The notes beneath the pieces were generated by a model. That model was not told the DNA's origin. It ran no database searches and saw nothing but the letters and a program-made list of their open reading frames with translations. A program made the position numbers and the translations under genes. Shown here one piece after another: positions 1 through 7,593 of a stretch of 62,697 nucleotides of DNA (its first letter is position 1; every line of letters begins with the position of its first letter). The stretch comes from an uncultured Methylococcaceae bacterium (lineage in GTDB: Bacteria; Pseudomonadota; Gammaproteobacteria; Methylococcales; Methylomonadaceae), in contig CAJXMF010000008.1 in NCBI GenBank assembly GCA_913056195.1, positions 1 through 62,697 of the forward strand, read 5' to 3'.

Positions 1-82
1 AATGCGTGTGTGTTGTGGGCTCAGAGAATAGAACAATTTAGGTGCTGGTCAAGTCCTGGTGGGTTATTTAGTGTGAGCTGCC

Positions 83-556
83 TTAGGCGACCCGCAGAGC
101 TTTAATAGATGCAAATGCATTTTTCTCAGTTATATCCGGATTGATAATCAACTCAAGAATAGTGACAGCCGGAAGTTCTGCTTGATAATCTTCGTCCTCA
201 CAGGTTGCACCTGCGGGGCTGAAATTCCACTGCTGCCGAACAATTTCCCGATACGATTGACCTCCGTCCGGCGACCAACGCAAAATATATTCCTGCGTGC
301 GCTCAACCACAGTCTCTTCAAAGCACAACCTGATGTGTCGAAGCCGCTGAGGATTATCAAAAATAAGCCGGATTATCTGCACGCCGGGTTCTGAAGCGCG
401 CCATCCGGAAACATGACCTGGCAACAACGCAGACTCAATTGGGAATCTCTTATCTTCAGAACTCACTTCAACGACCGCAAGTCTATCAATATCAAGCCAT
501 TTTTTCTCAGCGTCTATACTTTGTGACGGGATTTTATTGATAATTCTCTTACGCAT
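83..556 (-). CDS. Hypothetical protein, discoidin (F5/8 type C)-like fold
   Basis: 157 residues with no signal peptide or membrane segment. The middle and C-terminal parts have the spacing of a galactose-binding/discoidin jelly roll: a strand around RLIFDNPQRLRHIRL, then LRWSPDGGQSYREI and a WNFSP turn, ending in a hydrophobic strand (VTILELIINPDI). Such domains usually bind sugars or other ligands, but no ligand can be read from the sequence. The gene stands alone downstream of the cspA terminator and has no clear Shine-Dalgarno sequence. The fold is a by-eye resemblance and the function is unknown. Confidence 0.5.
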   Translation of the reverse strand: MRKRIINKIPSQSIDAEKKWLDIDRLAVVEVSSEDKRFPIESALLPGHVSGWRASEPGVQIIRLIFDNPQRLRHIRLCFEETVVERTQEYILRWSPDGGQSYREIVRQQWNFSPAGATCEDEDYQAELPAVTILELIINPDITEKNAFASIKALRVA

Positions 557-590
557 AGGACGAATAAACCCAAAATCTAACGCCTTAAAT

Positions 591-620
591 AATTCAACCC
601 CAAATCGATGGGGTTGAATT
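591..620 (-). terminator. Perfect 11-bp hairpin downstream of cspA
   Basis: AATTCAACCCC and GGGGTTGAATT form a perfect 11-bp stem around an 8-nt loop, 28 bp after the cspA stop on the minus strand. Only a short AT-rich tail follows on the minus strand, so termination strength is uncertain. Confidence 0.6.
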
Positions 621-647
621 ACCGACTTAACTCAAATCAATTGAAAC

Positions 648-854
648 TTATAACGGTACAACCTTATTTGCACACGGACCCTTTTGACCTTGTCCGACTT
701 CAAATTCTACTTGCTGACCTTCGTTTAGGGTTGCATAGCCGCCGCCAGCTTGAATTTCCGAGTGATGAACAAATAAATCTTTGCCACCATCATCTGGAGT
801 AATAAAGCCAAAACCTTTACCCGCATCAAACCACTTTACTGTACCTGTACTCAT
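648..854 (-). CDS. cspA: Cold-shock domain protein (CspA family)
   Basis: 68 residues, the usual CspA length: one OB-fold cold-shock domain binding single-stranded RNA and DNA. RNP1 is visible as [10 protein letters not shown] and RNP2 as DLFVHHSEI. The N-terminus ([15 protein letters not shown]) and C-terminus ([10 protein letters not shown]) are typical. An AGGAA Shine-Dalgarno precedes the ATG. A 55-codon Lys-rich gene ends 34 bp upstream on the same strand, so the two may share a transcript. The protein probably acts as an RNA chaperone. Whether it is cold-induced cannot be told from the sequence; no long cspA-type leader is evident because the upstream gene is so close. Confidence 0.93.
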   Translation of the reverse strand: MSTGTVKWFDAGKGFGFITPDDGGKDLFVHHSEIQAGGGYATLNEGQQVEFEVGQGQKGPCANKVVPL

Positions 855-888
855 ACTGTTTTTTCCTATAATTTATATTCACTAACGA

Positions 889-1056
889 CTATATGTCGTC
901 ACTTGTAACCGATTTATCGTCGCTTTCCGACACCGGCTGCGCATCCTGCGATTTACCATCCTCTACTCTTGCTTTTTGCAAGCGCTTCTCTTCCTTTTTC
1001 TTCTTCCTGGCTATTTCTCTTTGGCGCTTTTCAAAAGCGTAATTGGGCTTAGCCAT
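889..1056 (-). CDS. Small Lys/Arg-rich conserved hypothetical protein
   Basis: A 55-residue ORF starting MAKPNYAFEKRQREIA and continuing into a run of Lys, Arg and Glu (KKKKEEKR), then an acidic Asp/Ser tail. A good Shine-Dalgarno (GGAGA) lies 6 bases before the ATG and a TATACT hexamer lies about 27 bp upstream of it. The charge pattern suggests a small helical nucleic-acid-binding protein. The N-terminal sequence resembles a small protein family I recall from proteobacteria, without known function. Its position upstream of the cold-shock gene suggests co-transcription and possibly an RNA-related role; that is inference. Confidence 0.7.
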   Translation of the reverse strand: MAKPNYAFEKRQREIARKKKKEEKRLQKARVEDGKSQDAQPVSESDDKSVTSDDI

Positions 1057-1337
1057 GTATATCTCCTATAATTGGAAGCTCCAGTATACGTTATTTTTAT
1101 ACCAAAAGCGCATCAGAACTCTTTTTTTCAGAAAACAAATTTCACAATCAACGATCATAGAATGAATTTGTTCGGCGTTTCCTTTTCTATTAAACCGCAA
1201 ATCATCTCGAGCAAGGAACAGTTACGCTCCCCCATCCATGCTCTCTTGATATAGATACTTCTGAAAGCCGACAAATACTCCCCTGATATTTTTAGGTTGT
1301 CCCAGCTCTGCAACAGCATCGTTCACATTGTGGTATT

Positions 1338-1607
1338 TCAGTTCCAGTAAACCTGCAACAAAGCTTTGACTTGAGGGGTAACTTGAGGGTCAACATGAGT
1401 GCTATCCTGCTCTTGCATCGCCCTCAAGATCGTTTTCAACATAAACCGTATAAACGGCGCGCAATCGATTTGTTGGGTGCTTTCATTGATGGCCTGATAG
1501 TACACGGCCTGATGTTTATGGATCAAACTCTCCACAGGCAGATGTGCAAACAACGGCTGCCAATACGCCAGAATCAAGGTCTGCCACATACAAACGACGT
1601 TTTGCAT
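1338..1607 (-). pseudogene. Fic-family protein, 5'-truncated remnant
   Basis: The 89-codon ORF matches the segment of Fic (AMP-transferase) proteins just after the catalytic loop: WQTLILAYWQPLFAHLPVES, then the HKHQAVYYQAINEST helix and a C-terminal helix, ending in a TPQVTPQV linker. The catalytic HPFxDGNGR motif and everything before it are missing. The DNA just before the match (GATGGATGCAAAACGTCG) looks like a scrambled, out-of-frame DGNGR region. The C-terminal winged-helix part expected after the linker is also absent or unrecognisable. The remnant begins 3 bp after the cupredoxin stop codon. It cannot encode an active enzyme. Confidence 0.75.
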
Positions 1608-1610
1608 CCA

Positions 1611-2186
1611 TCAATAACTATCCGGAAACTTAGGTGCCGAAATCCCTGGAATACCGGGTAATACAGGTTTGTCTTTAGTGCCACTGCCGACCACAAGCTG
1701 TGCTTTCATGCCTTTTTCAGTGTGTTGCGCAATATCGCAATGCACCAGATAGGTAAAAGGGATGCTGGGGACGATGAAGGTTCCGGTTTTGGTGAATTTT
1801 CCATTGACCTCGATATGAAACATGCCTTCCGGGTATAAATACTTCGGCAAACCATGCACCATCCATTGATGACGAATTTCATCGGTGTTTTCAAAAGTGA
1901 CCTTGATCCGACTACAGGGTTTGACCTTCCATTCGTGGGCGTCATAGCCAAATACCGTCCCCGGATACGGCTTGGCAAACCGAGTGCCCGCTTTCACGGT
2001 GATGTGTACATCTTCACTGATTTTGGGGCAATCTTTGGGCAATTGATCCTTGTTTTCATTCATCACCATCCCTTCCCTGTCCATTTGCATCGCCATCCTG
2101 TGATGAGCATGTGGCGACATTGAATCTTCCGCCATGGCGAGTGACGAAAACATAAGCGGTAACAGCTTAATCCATTGTTTTTTCAT
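1611..2186 (-). CDS. Exported cupredoxin (type 1 copper) protein
   Basis: 191 residues with a signal peptide (cleavage near residue 19, SLAMA) followed by a His/Met-rich stretch (residues 23-42) that could bind extra copper. The cupredoxin core holds a plausible type 1 site: His106 (RHQWMVHG), then Cys150, His155 and Met160 in the loop HCDIAQHTEKGM, the C-x4-H-x4-M spacing of plastocyanin/azurin-type centres. Cys53 and Cys91 could form a disulfide. The start overlaps the end of the upstream multicopper oxidase by 20 bp, so the two are probably translationally coupled. A likely role is as an electron or copper partner of that oxidase in the periplasm. The exact family is not recognised. Confidence 0.82.
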   Translation of the reverse strand: MKKQWIKLLPLMFSSLAMAEDSMSPHAHHRMAMQMDREGMVMNENKDQLPKDCPKISEDVHITVKAGTRFAKPYPGTVFGYDAHEWKVKPCSRIKVTFENTDEIRHQWMVHGLPKYLYPEGMFHIEVNGKFTKTGTFIVPSIPFTYLVHCDIAQHTEKGMKAQLVVGSGTKDKPVLPGIPGISAPKFPDSY

Positions 2187-3849
2187 GTTGTTTTTTCTGT
2201 AAGCGTTTTAACAGTACAATCATATAAATCAGCACCAGGAGCTGGAGCGCAAAAACACCCAGTTGTAAGGGATCGAGTTTTGGCCAGGAGAAGCCTGATT
2301 TTTTCGTCGCGTCTTTGTGTTTAATCGCCGCGTAAAAGCCGTTTTTATCCGATTGCATCCAGACTGGATATTTTTTCTGATAAAACTCTTGCGTAAAAAA
2401 CGGCGACACATCCACGCCCTGCAACTTCGGCCTGCCGTTTTCACCTAAAAATGATTTGAACACAATGCTGCTGATGTTGCCACCGGGATAAATGCCATTG
2501 GTCGTTACGCCTTGTTCATGATGATCATGAAAGGTCCAGATACCGGCGCCCACATTGTTCAGTCCATCATTATGGGCATACAATGATAAATCAGCCCGTT
2601 GTGCGGCACCCAGCGTAAACACATCACGTTGAATGCGTTGTTTTTCGGTCAACTTGACACCATCGAAATGCGTGACCGTTGGCTTAAAGCCGTGCAGATG
2701 TAATGCCAAGGGCTCTTCACCGGCATTTAACACTCTCAGTTTTACTTTGTCATCCGGCTCAACCACGATTAACGATTCACGCAAGGTATAGGGAAATGAA
2801 CGACCATTCAAAAGAAAATATTCTGCCGTTCTTTGGGTAATGTTGTACTCGCGATTAATCGATTTTGCCAACAAACGGGTGTCATTGTGGTGCTGAATCC
2901 GCTCATTGAGCTGCCGATCCAGATCCTGATAAACCAGATCATATTCCTGGCTGTATTCTTCATGCACAGCCTTTGATGGATGCCGCACTTTACCGGCGCC
3001 AATATTGAAGGTTTGCAGCCAGTTATCGGGTTTGTTTTCTTCCACCACAAACAGACCAATCAAACCCATCAGAACATGGGTATGCGCCTGCACATGACAA
3101 TGATAAATCATACTGCCGGGTTGCCTGGGTTGCATTTCATAGTTGAAAACATGCCCCGGCATGGTCAATTTATTACTGGTTTGTGGCACACCATCATTCC
3201 CCTTGCCATCGGCACGTTGAAAGGGATGATCCACGCCATGAAAATGAATGCTGTGTGGAAAATAATGCGAATTTTCCAGCGTGACGATCACTTTATCTCC
3301 CTGCTCCACCCGAATCGTCGGCGACGGCGCGCGTAACAACGGATTGGCAACGATGCTGGCAAAATTTAAGGTCGACATGCCCCGGCTTTTAGGCGCAAAC
3401 ACCCACAGGCCCGGCTGGATACCCGGTGCAATATTAAAGGTTGCGACAGGTTTGCCCAAATCCGGCGAATAGCCATTCAGCTCGATGACTTCCAGACGAA
3501 TATGAATTTCATCCGGGTCACCGTCGCCATCGATGTCGTTTTTTTTGATTAACGCATCTTCTGCCAGATGCGTTTTCATCAACGTGGCCATGGAAATATT
3601 GTTAGTGCCTTTAACAAACGCGGCCACCGCATACGGATTATCGGTTTGACAGACCGGCGATGCCGCAATCTCGACGCCTTCAATGGTAAAGTGCTTACGC
3701 CATTCGGCATTGGCCGATTTCGGGCAAAAAGGCTCGATCTTACCCAGAAACGTTTCCGCATTTTCAGGGGGAGGCGTATAGCCGGCCTGTGCGACAGAAA
3801 CCAGGCTCAGCAATCCCGCCACCAGCGCACCGAATCGTTTAACAATCAA
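2167..3849 (-). CDS. Membrane-anchored two-domain multicopper oxidase
   Basis: 560 residues: signal peptide (1-22), about 150 residues without clear similarity that include a DIDGDGDPDE calcium-loop-like motif, two cupredoxin domains, and a C-terminal transmembrane helix (about 527-547) with a basic tail. Domain 1 has HSIHFHG (His199/202/204) and YHCHVQAHTH (His250, Cys251, His252, His256), giving a type 1 Cys-His site there. Domain 2 has LHLHG (His384/386) and FHDHH (His441/443/444) but no type 1 Cys. This pattern is expected for a type-B two-domain oxidase that completes its trinuclear centre by oligomerising. The reaction would be oxidation of a substrate or Cu(I) with O2 reduction; the substrate is unknown. 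It overlaps the lipoprotein gene upstream (ATGA) and the cupredoxin gene downstream. Confidence 0.88.
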   Translation of the reverse strand: MIVKRFGALVAGLLSLVSVAQAGYTPPPENAETFLGKIEPFCPKSANAEWRKHFTIEGVEIAASPVCQTDNPYAVAAFVKGTNNISMATLMKTHLAEDALIKKNDIDGDGDPDEIHIRLEVIELNGYSPDLGKPVATFNIAPGIQPGLWVFAPKSRGMSTLNFASIVANPLLRAPSPTIRVEQGDKVIVTLENSHYFPHSIHFHGVDHPFQRADGKGNDGVPQTSNKLTMPGHVFNYEMQPRQPGSMIYHCHVQAHTHVLMGLIGLFVVEENKPDNWLQTFNIGAGKVRHPSKAVHEEYSQEYDLVYQDLDRQLNERIQHHNDTRLLAKSINREYNITQRTAEYFLLNGRSFPYTLRESLIVVEPDDKVKLRVLNAGEEPLALHLHGFKPTVTHFDGVKLTEKQRIQRDVFTLGAAQRADLSLYAHNDGLNNVGAGIWTFHDHHEQGVTTNGIYPGGNISSIVFKSFLGENGRPKLQGVDVSPFFTQEFYQKKYPVWMQSDKNGFYAAIKHKDATKKSGFSWPKLDPLQLGVFALQLLVLIYMIVLLKRLQKKQHEKTMD

Positions 3850-4385
3850 TGCCAGCCTCCATATTGCTTGGTCGGATCACCACGAAAGCCTGTTGAGGTT
3901 TTATTCGCGTCCGGCACATGCACCATGCTTTCCGAAGCCAAAACAATATTGCGGTGGCTGTAGCCCCCTAATTCCTTGGCTTTTTTGGCAATGCGGGTGG
4001 TTAAATCATTGATGTCGTAACCGGTCATGGATGCATAGGCAACCACCGAGGTCATTTCCTCTGCATCCTGGCTATTTTCATCGGGATAAAATTTCAATTC
4101 GATCGGCAATTCCGTACCCGCAGGAATAGCAATCGCATAGTCACCATTATTCTTGACCTCGGCACTGGCCAGTACATTGCCTTTTAAATCAACCGCCTTA
4201 ACGGTACCGGATTTTATCGGGCCTTTTTCATTGCTGACTTTGCCGGATAATGTCGTTTTTTGTTTAAAAACCTGCGCTTTTGTCTGCGTGTAGGCTTTCA
4301 TGGCGCTGGATTTTTCATCGCCACCACAGGCCGTAAGCACGACCACCATCAAACCGAATAATAAAAATGTGGATTGTTTTTTCAT
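3846..4385 (-). CDS. Lipoprotein with carboxypeptidase-regulatory-like domain
   Basis: 179 residues with a lipoprotein signal ending in a clear lipobox (LTAC, Cys20). Residues 43-100 look like a carboxypeptidase-regulatory/Ig-like beta sandwich (TTLSGKVSNEKGPIKSGTVKA ... NNGDYAIAIPAG). The rest is helical, ending GGWH. A strong Shine-Dalgarno (GAGAGGAAGG) precedes the ATG. This is the first gene of the three-gene copper module, and its stop overlaps the multicopper oxidase start by 4 bp. The lipid anchor would place it in the outer or inner membrane facing the periplasm, perhaps as a scaffold or copper-delivery partner. Its function is unknown. Confidence 0.75.
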   Translation of the reverse strand: MKKQSTFLLFGLMVVVLTACGGDEKSSAMKAYTQTKAQVFKQKTTLSGKVSNEKGPIKSGTVKAVDLKGNVLASAEVKNNGDYAIAIPAGTELPIELKFYPDENSQDAEEMTSVVAYASMTGYDINDLTTRIAKKAKELGGYSHRNIVLASESMVHVPDANKTSTGFRGDPTKQYGGWH

Positions 4386-4433
4386 TGTCCTTCCTCTCTC
4401 AACTTATTGTTATAAATGTATTTTTCTTTTCTG

Positions 4434-4483
4434 GTTCCCAAACTCGTTTGGGAACTACAGGTTTAGACGCTCTGTTTCGCGTC
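4434..4483. repeat. REP-like palindrome pair, candidate dispersed repeat
   Basis: A perfect inverted repeat (GTTCCCAAAC, 2-nt spacer, GTTTGGGAAC; 4434-4455) is followed by a second hairpin (GACGC-8 nt-GCGTC; 4466-4483). It sits in the 208-bp gap between nirJ and the lipoprotein gene, upstream of the latter. The structure is typical of dispersed repetitive extragenic elements. Only one copy is present in this window, so its repeat status cannot be shown here. It may also affect read-through from nirJ. Confidence 0.5.
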
Positions 4484-4593
4484 GTTTGGTTTGTTATAGC
4501 ACAACAACCGGAGCTGTGAGAGCATGCATTTTAGACCCAAACGATACATTATAGTCACATAACACATATTTTATTATATTCTAATATTCCTTA

Positions 4594-5736
4594 TCATAAA
4601 GCCGCAATTTCCGCTTCGGTTAAATAACAGCCTGGATCTTCCTGCCACGGGTCACCATACACCTGCTCCGCGCGTACCCGGGTATTGCCATTGCAAACAG
4701 CCTGCCAGGCACATGTACCACAACGGCCTTTAAGCGGCCTGGGCGAGGCTTTCAAACCCGCCATTAAAGGATCGGACAAATCCTGCCAGATTTCCGAAAA
4801 TGGCCGCTGTTTGACATTGCCCAGGTCATAATGCCACCAAAATGTATCGGGGTGCACATGCCCCAGATTGTCGATATTGGCCACATTGACCCCAGAGGCA
4901 TTGCCGCCCCACTGCTGCAGACGTTGTTGCATAACGTCTGCCTGCTGTGGAAATTTTCGGCGCACCCAATGTAAAAAATAAACGGCATCGGCATCATTAT
5001 TGCCGGTCACAATTTCCTTATGGTTGCCCTGCTGTTCCCAGCGCAAACCGGTTTCAATCAACAGATCCATCACCGCGCGGGTCATCTGGAAAAAGGCATC
5101 ATCCTTACGATTTCGATTCCCTCGCCCGCCATAATTTAAATGCGATAAATAAAATTTATCAATCTGCTCCTGTTCAACCAACTGCAAAATAGCCGGAAAG
5201 TCATCGGCATTATCCTGTGTCAGGGTAAACCGAACACCCGCTTTAATACCGTGTTCACGACACAAACGAATGCCCGCCATAGCCGCATCGAATGAACCTG
5301 CCTTTTGGCGAAACTTGTCATGAGTGGCACCGATACCATCGAGACTGATGCCGATATATTGATACCCTATCTCGGCAATCCGTTCAATATTCTGCGAATT
5401 AATCAATGTACCATTGCTGGATAGGGCGACATAAAAACCCATGGCTTTGGCGCGTCGGGAAATTTCAAATATATGAGGATGTAACAACGGCTCACCACCC
5501 GATAAAATCAGTACCGGCACTTGAAAATCATGCAAGTCATCCATGACCCGATAAATGTCTTCAAGACTCAATTCACCGGGAAAATCGACATCAGCCGAGG
5601 TGGTGTAACAATGTTTGCAGGTTAAATTACAACGCCGGATCAGGTTCCAGATAACAACGGGGGCTTTGGGTTTACGGACGGATTTGAGTGGCGATGGTTG
5701 CAATAATTCGCGTATATACTGGCTTAACCGAAACAT
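4594..5736 (-). CDS. nirJ: NirJ, radical SAM enzyme of heme d1 biosynthesis
   Basis: 380 residues. The radical SAM cluster motif is CNLTCKHC (Cys36, Cys40, Cys43), followed by LSGGEPLL and SLDGIGATHDKFR. A C-terminal Cys-rich segment (GRCGTCAWQAVCNGN and a later Cys near residue 371) is that of the SPASM-like auxiliary cluster region of NirJ. NirJ converts the propionate side chains of didecarboxysiroheme during heme d1 synthesis in the cytoplasm. It is the last gene of the nirFDLGHJ run, sharing 1 bp with nirH, and the order matches that in Pseudomonas aeruginosa. In that species nirE and nirN follow; here an unrelated copper module does. Confidence 0.92.
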   Translation of the reverse strand: MFRLSQYIRELLQPSPLKSVRKPKAPVVIWNLIRRCNLTCKHCYTTSADVDFPGELSLEDIYRVMDDLHDFQVPVLILSGGEPLLHPHIFEISRRAKAMGFYVALSSNGTLINSQNIERIAEIGYQYIGISLDGIGATHDKFRQKAGSFDAAMAGIRLCREHGIKAGVRFTLTQDNADDFPAILQLVEQEQIDKFYLSHLNYGGRGNRNRKDDAFFQMTRAVMDLLIETGLRWEQQGNHKEIVTGNNDADAVYFLHWVRRKFPQQADVMQQRLQQWGGNASGVNVANIDNLGHVHPDTFWWHYDLGNVKQRPFSEIWQDLSDPLMAGLKASPRPLKGRCGTCAWQAVCNGNTRVRAEQVYGDPWQEDPGCYLTEAEIAAL

Positions 5737-6206
5737 CAGCGTATCCTCAGCCCGGTTTTTTTCAGGATACGGGTGCTATAAAGAATTTCATGCCCGCGAT
5801 TATAATCCCCCAACAAGGCCGCGATTTCAGCGATCTGTCGTTCCACACCGGCTTGTTCGGTGCTATGTACCATGGCGAAAAAATTATACGGCCATTCCGG
5901 TAAATGGCGGGGACGTTGATAGCAATGACTGACAAAATCCAGTTGCCCGAGATGCTCACCCAGGCGATCGACATGCGCATCCTCAATATCCCAAACCGAC
6001 ATACCGTTGAAACGATAATCCAGTTTATAATGATTCGGCACGGCGGCGATACGGCGAATTATGCCAGCGTTTTTCATCGCCTCAAGCCGTCGCATCAGCT
6101 GTTCGGCCGAAATATCCAGCTGCCGGGCCAGCCATTGATACGGTTCTGGCACCAAGGGCAAACCGGATTGCGTTAATTTGATGATTTTTCTGTCCAGACT
6201 ATCCAT
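5736..6206 (-). CDS. nirH: NirH, siroheme decarboxylase subunit (AsnC/Lrp-like)
   Basis: 156 residues: an N-terminal AsnC-type helix-turn-helix (DRKIIKLTQSGLPLVPEPYQ) and a C-terminal RAM-like domain containing SHCYQRPRHLPEWPYNFFAM. NirD, L, G and H together decarboxylate siroheme to 12,18-didecarboxysiroheme; they resemble regulators but act as enzyme subunits. The HCYQRPR/WPYN motif is shared with the NirL-type subunit two genes upstream and is absent from the other two, so the paralogues fall into two pairs. It shares 1 bp with nirJ and 1 bp with nirG. The assignment within the four paralogues rests on gene order and this motif. Confidence 0.85.
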   Translation of the reverse strand: MDSLDRKIIKLTQSGLPLVPEPYQWLARQLDISAEQLMRRLEAMKNAGIIRRIAAVPNHYKLDYRFNGMSVWDIEDAHVDRLGEHLGQLDFVSHCYQRPRHLPEWPYNFFAMVHSTEQAGVERQIAEIAALLGDYNRGHEILYSTRILKKTGLRIR

Positions 6207-6649
6207 TACACAGGCAACCTAAGACCAACAAAATATTCTTTCTTTTTAGGCATGTCATACACTTTAAGTCCTGTTTTCTCGCTAATGTCCTGTAATATGT
6301 ACTGAATCTGTTCAGGACGTTCCGTAGCCAGTACAAACCACATATTAAAGCGGTGTTGACGGGCGTAATTATGCGCGACTTCAGGAAAACTATTGATTAT
6401 TTCGGCGACCTCATCGAAACGCTGCTCAGGAACCTGCATGGCCGCCAAGGTCAAACCGCCGCCCATTTTCTCAGCATGAAACATCGGCCCGAATCGACTC
6501 AGCACACCCGTTTGCAGCAGACGTTCCAGGCGTTGCAAGAGTTCATCCACATCAATTCCAAGCCGTTCGGCTACGTTTTGATAGGGGGCCTCACAAATCG
6601 GAAAATCGTCCTGTAACAAATTGATGATTGCTTTATCCAGATTATCCAT
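6206..6649 (-). CDS. nirG: NirG, siroheme decarboxylase subunit (AsnC/Lrp-like)
   Basis: 147 residues with the AsnC-like helix-turn-helix at residues 1-55 and the RAM-type domain after it. It has the AAMQVPEQRFDEVAEIINSF ... VAHNYARQHRFNMWFVL pattern, matching the NirD paralogue (VNHNYERENSLNLWFVL) rather than NirH/NirL. It is part of the NirDLGH siroheme decarboxylase. The start overlaps the nirL end by 8 bp and the stop shares 1 bp with nirH, which suggests coupled translation of the subunits. The letter is assigned from position in the nirF-D-L-G-H-J order. Confidence 0.8.
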   Translation of the reverse strand: MDNLDKAIINLLQDDFPICEAPYQNVAERLGIDVDELLQRLERLLQTGVLSRFGPMFHAEKMGGGLTLAAMQVPEQRFDEVAEIINSFPEVAHNYARQHRFNMWFVLATERPEQIQYILQDISEKTGLKVYDMPKKKEYFVGLRLPV

Positions 6650-7139
6650 CGGCCTTTTCCGTTTGCAAAACAGGATACAGCGCGCCGCGTTGCTTAAAAC
6701 AGCGCGTACTAAACAAAACCTGATATGAAAAATCCTGTAAGTGACAGCGCCTGATCAACGCATCAATCTGCTGCAATACCGTCTCCCGATCTTTACCATA
6801 GACCATGCAATAGAGATTATAAGGCCAGATGCCCGGTTTGCGCGGCCTTTGATAGCACAAAGAGACATAATGAATCTGACTGAGCGCCTGCCCCACCCTC
6901 TCGACGTGTGCATCCGGCACATTCCAGACAATCATCGCATTCGCACGATAGCCCAGTACACGATGATTGACGATAACCCCAAAACGCTTGATGACGCCAG
7001 TTTTCTTCAAATATTGAATACGCTCGATTAAATCCTGCTCGGAAAGCGCTAAAGTATCAGCCAATTGAGCATAAGGCTCAGGACATACCGGTAAGCCTTG
7101 TTGCAACAGCTCCAGCAATTGATAATCGAGCTCATCCAT
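6642..7139 (-). CDS. nirL: NirL, siroheme decarboxylase subunit (AsnC/Lrp-like)
   Basis: 165 residues. It starts with an AsnC-type helix-turn-helix (DYQLLELLQQGLPVCPEPYA) and carries the VSLCYQRPRKPGIWPYNLYCM motif shared with NirH. The C-terminal tail (GALYPVLQTEKADG) runs past the domain and overlaps nirG by 8 bp. It is one of four paralogous subunits that remove two acetate-derived carboxyl groups from siroheme on the way to heme d1. It overlaps nirD upstream by 8 bp. Confidence 0.8.
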   Translation of the reverse strand: MDELDYQLLELLQQGLPVCPEPYAQLADTLALSEQDLIERIQYLKKTGVIKRFGVIVNHRVLGYRANAMIVWNVPDAHVERVGQALSQIHYVSLCYQRPRKPGIWPYNLYCMVYGKDRETVLQQIDALIRRCHLQDFSYQVLFSTRCFKQRGALYPVLQTEKADG

Positions 7140-7593
7140 CGCTTAAGTCCAATTCAAAACCCAGGTCGATAAAATAGTCTTTTAGCAGTGGAAATTGTAG
7201 TACCGGAAACCCGGTTTGCTGCTCAATATCGGCAACAACCGCATCCAGGTGAGACTGGTTTTCACCGATCAATACAAACCACAGATTCAGCGAGTTTTCC
7301 CGTTCATAATTATGATTGACTTCCTGAAACTGATTGATTATTTCAGCGACTTCCGTTAAGGCCGATGTCGGCACGGCCATTGCCGCCAACATGCTTTTAC
7401 CGATTTTATTGACTTGAATGATGCTGCCGATACGATGAACAAGGTTTTGATTATGCAATGCCTGCATAGCTTCCAACACCGCCTGCTCGCTGACACCGAG
7501 CCGCTCGGCAATGGCCCGGTATGGCCGACGTTCCAGGGGAAAATCATGCTGAAAATCATTCAGCAATTGTTTTTCGAGTGCGGTTAAGGCCAT
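7132..7593 (-). CDS. nirD: NirD, siroheme decarboxylase subunit (AsnC/Lrp-like)
   Basis: 153 residues with an N-terminal helix-turn-helix (EKQLLNDFQHDFPLERRPYR) and the VNHNYERENSLNLWFVL motif of the NirD/NirG pair. It is separate from NirL here, as in Pseudomonas, not fused as in some other denitrifiers. Its start codon shares one base with the nirF stop (TAATG), so translation is probably coupled. The role is siroheme decarboxylation in the heme d1 pathway. Confidence 0.82.
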   Translation of the reverse strand: MALTALEKQLLNDFQHDFPLERRPYRAIAERLGVSEQAVLEAMQALHNQNLVHRIGSIIQVNKIGKSMLAAMAVPTSALTEVAEIINQFQEVNHNYERENSLNLWFVLIGENQSHLDAVVADIEQQTGFPVLQFPLLKDYFIDLGFELDLSDG

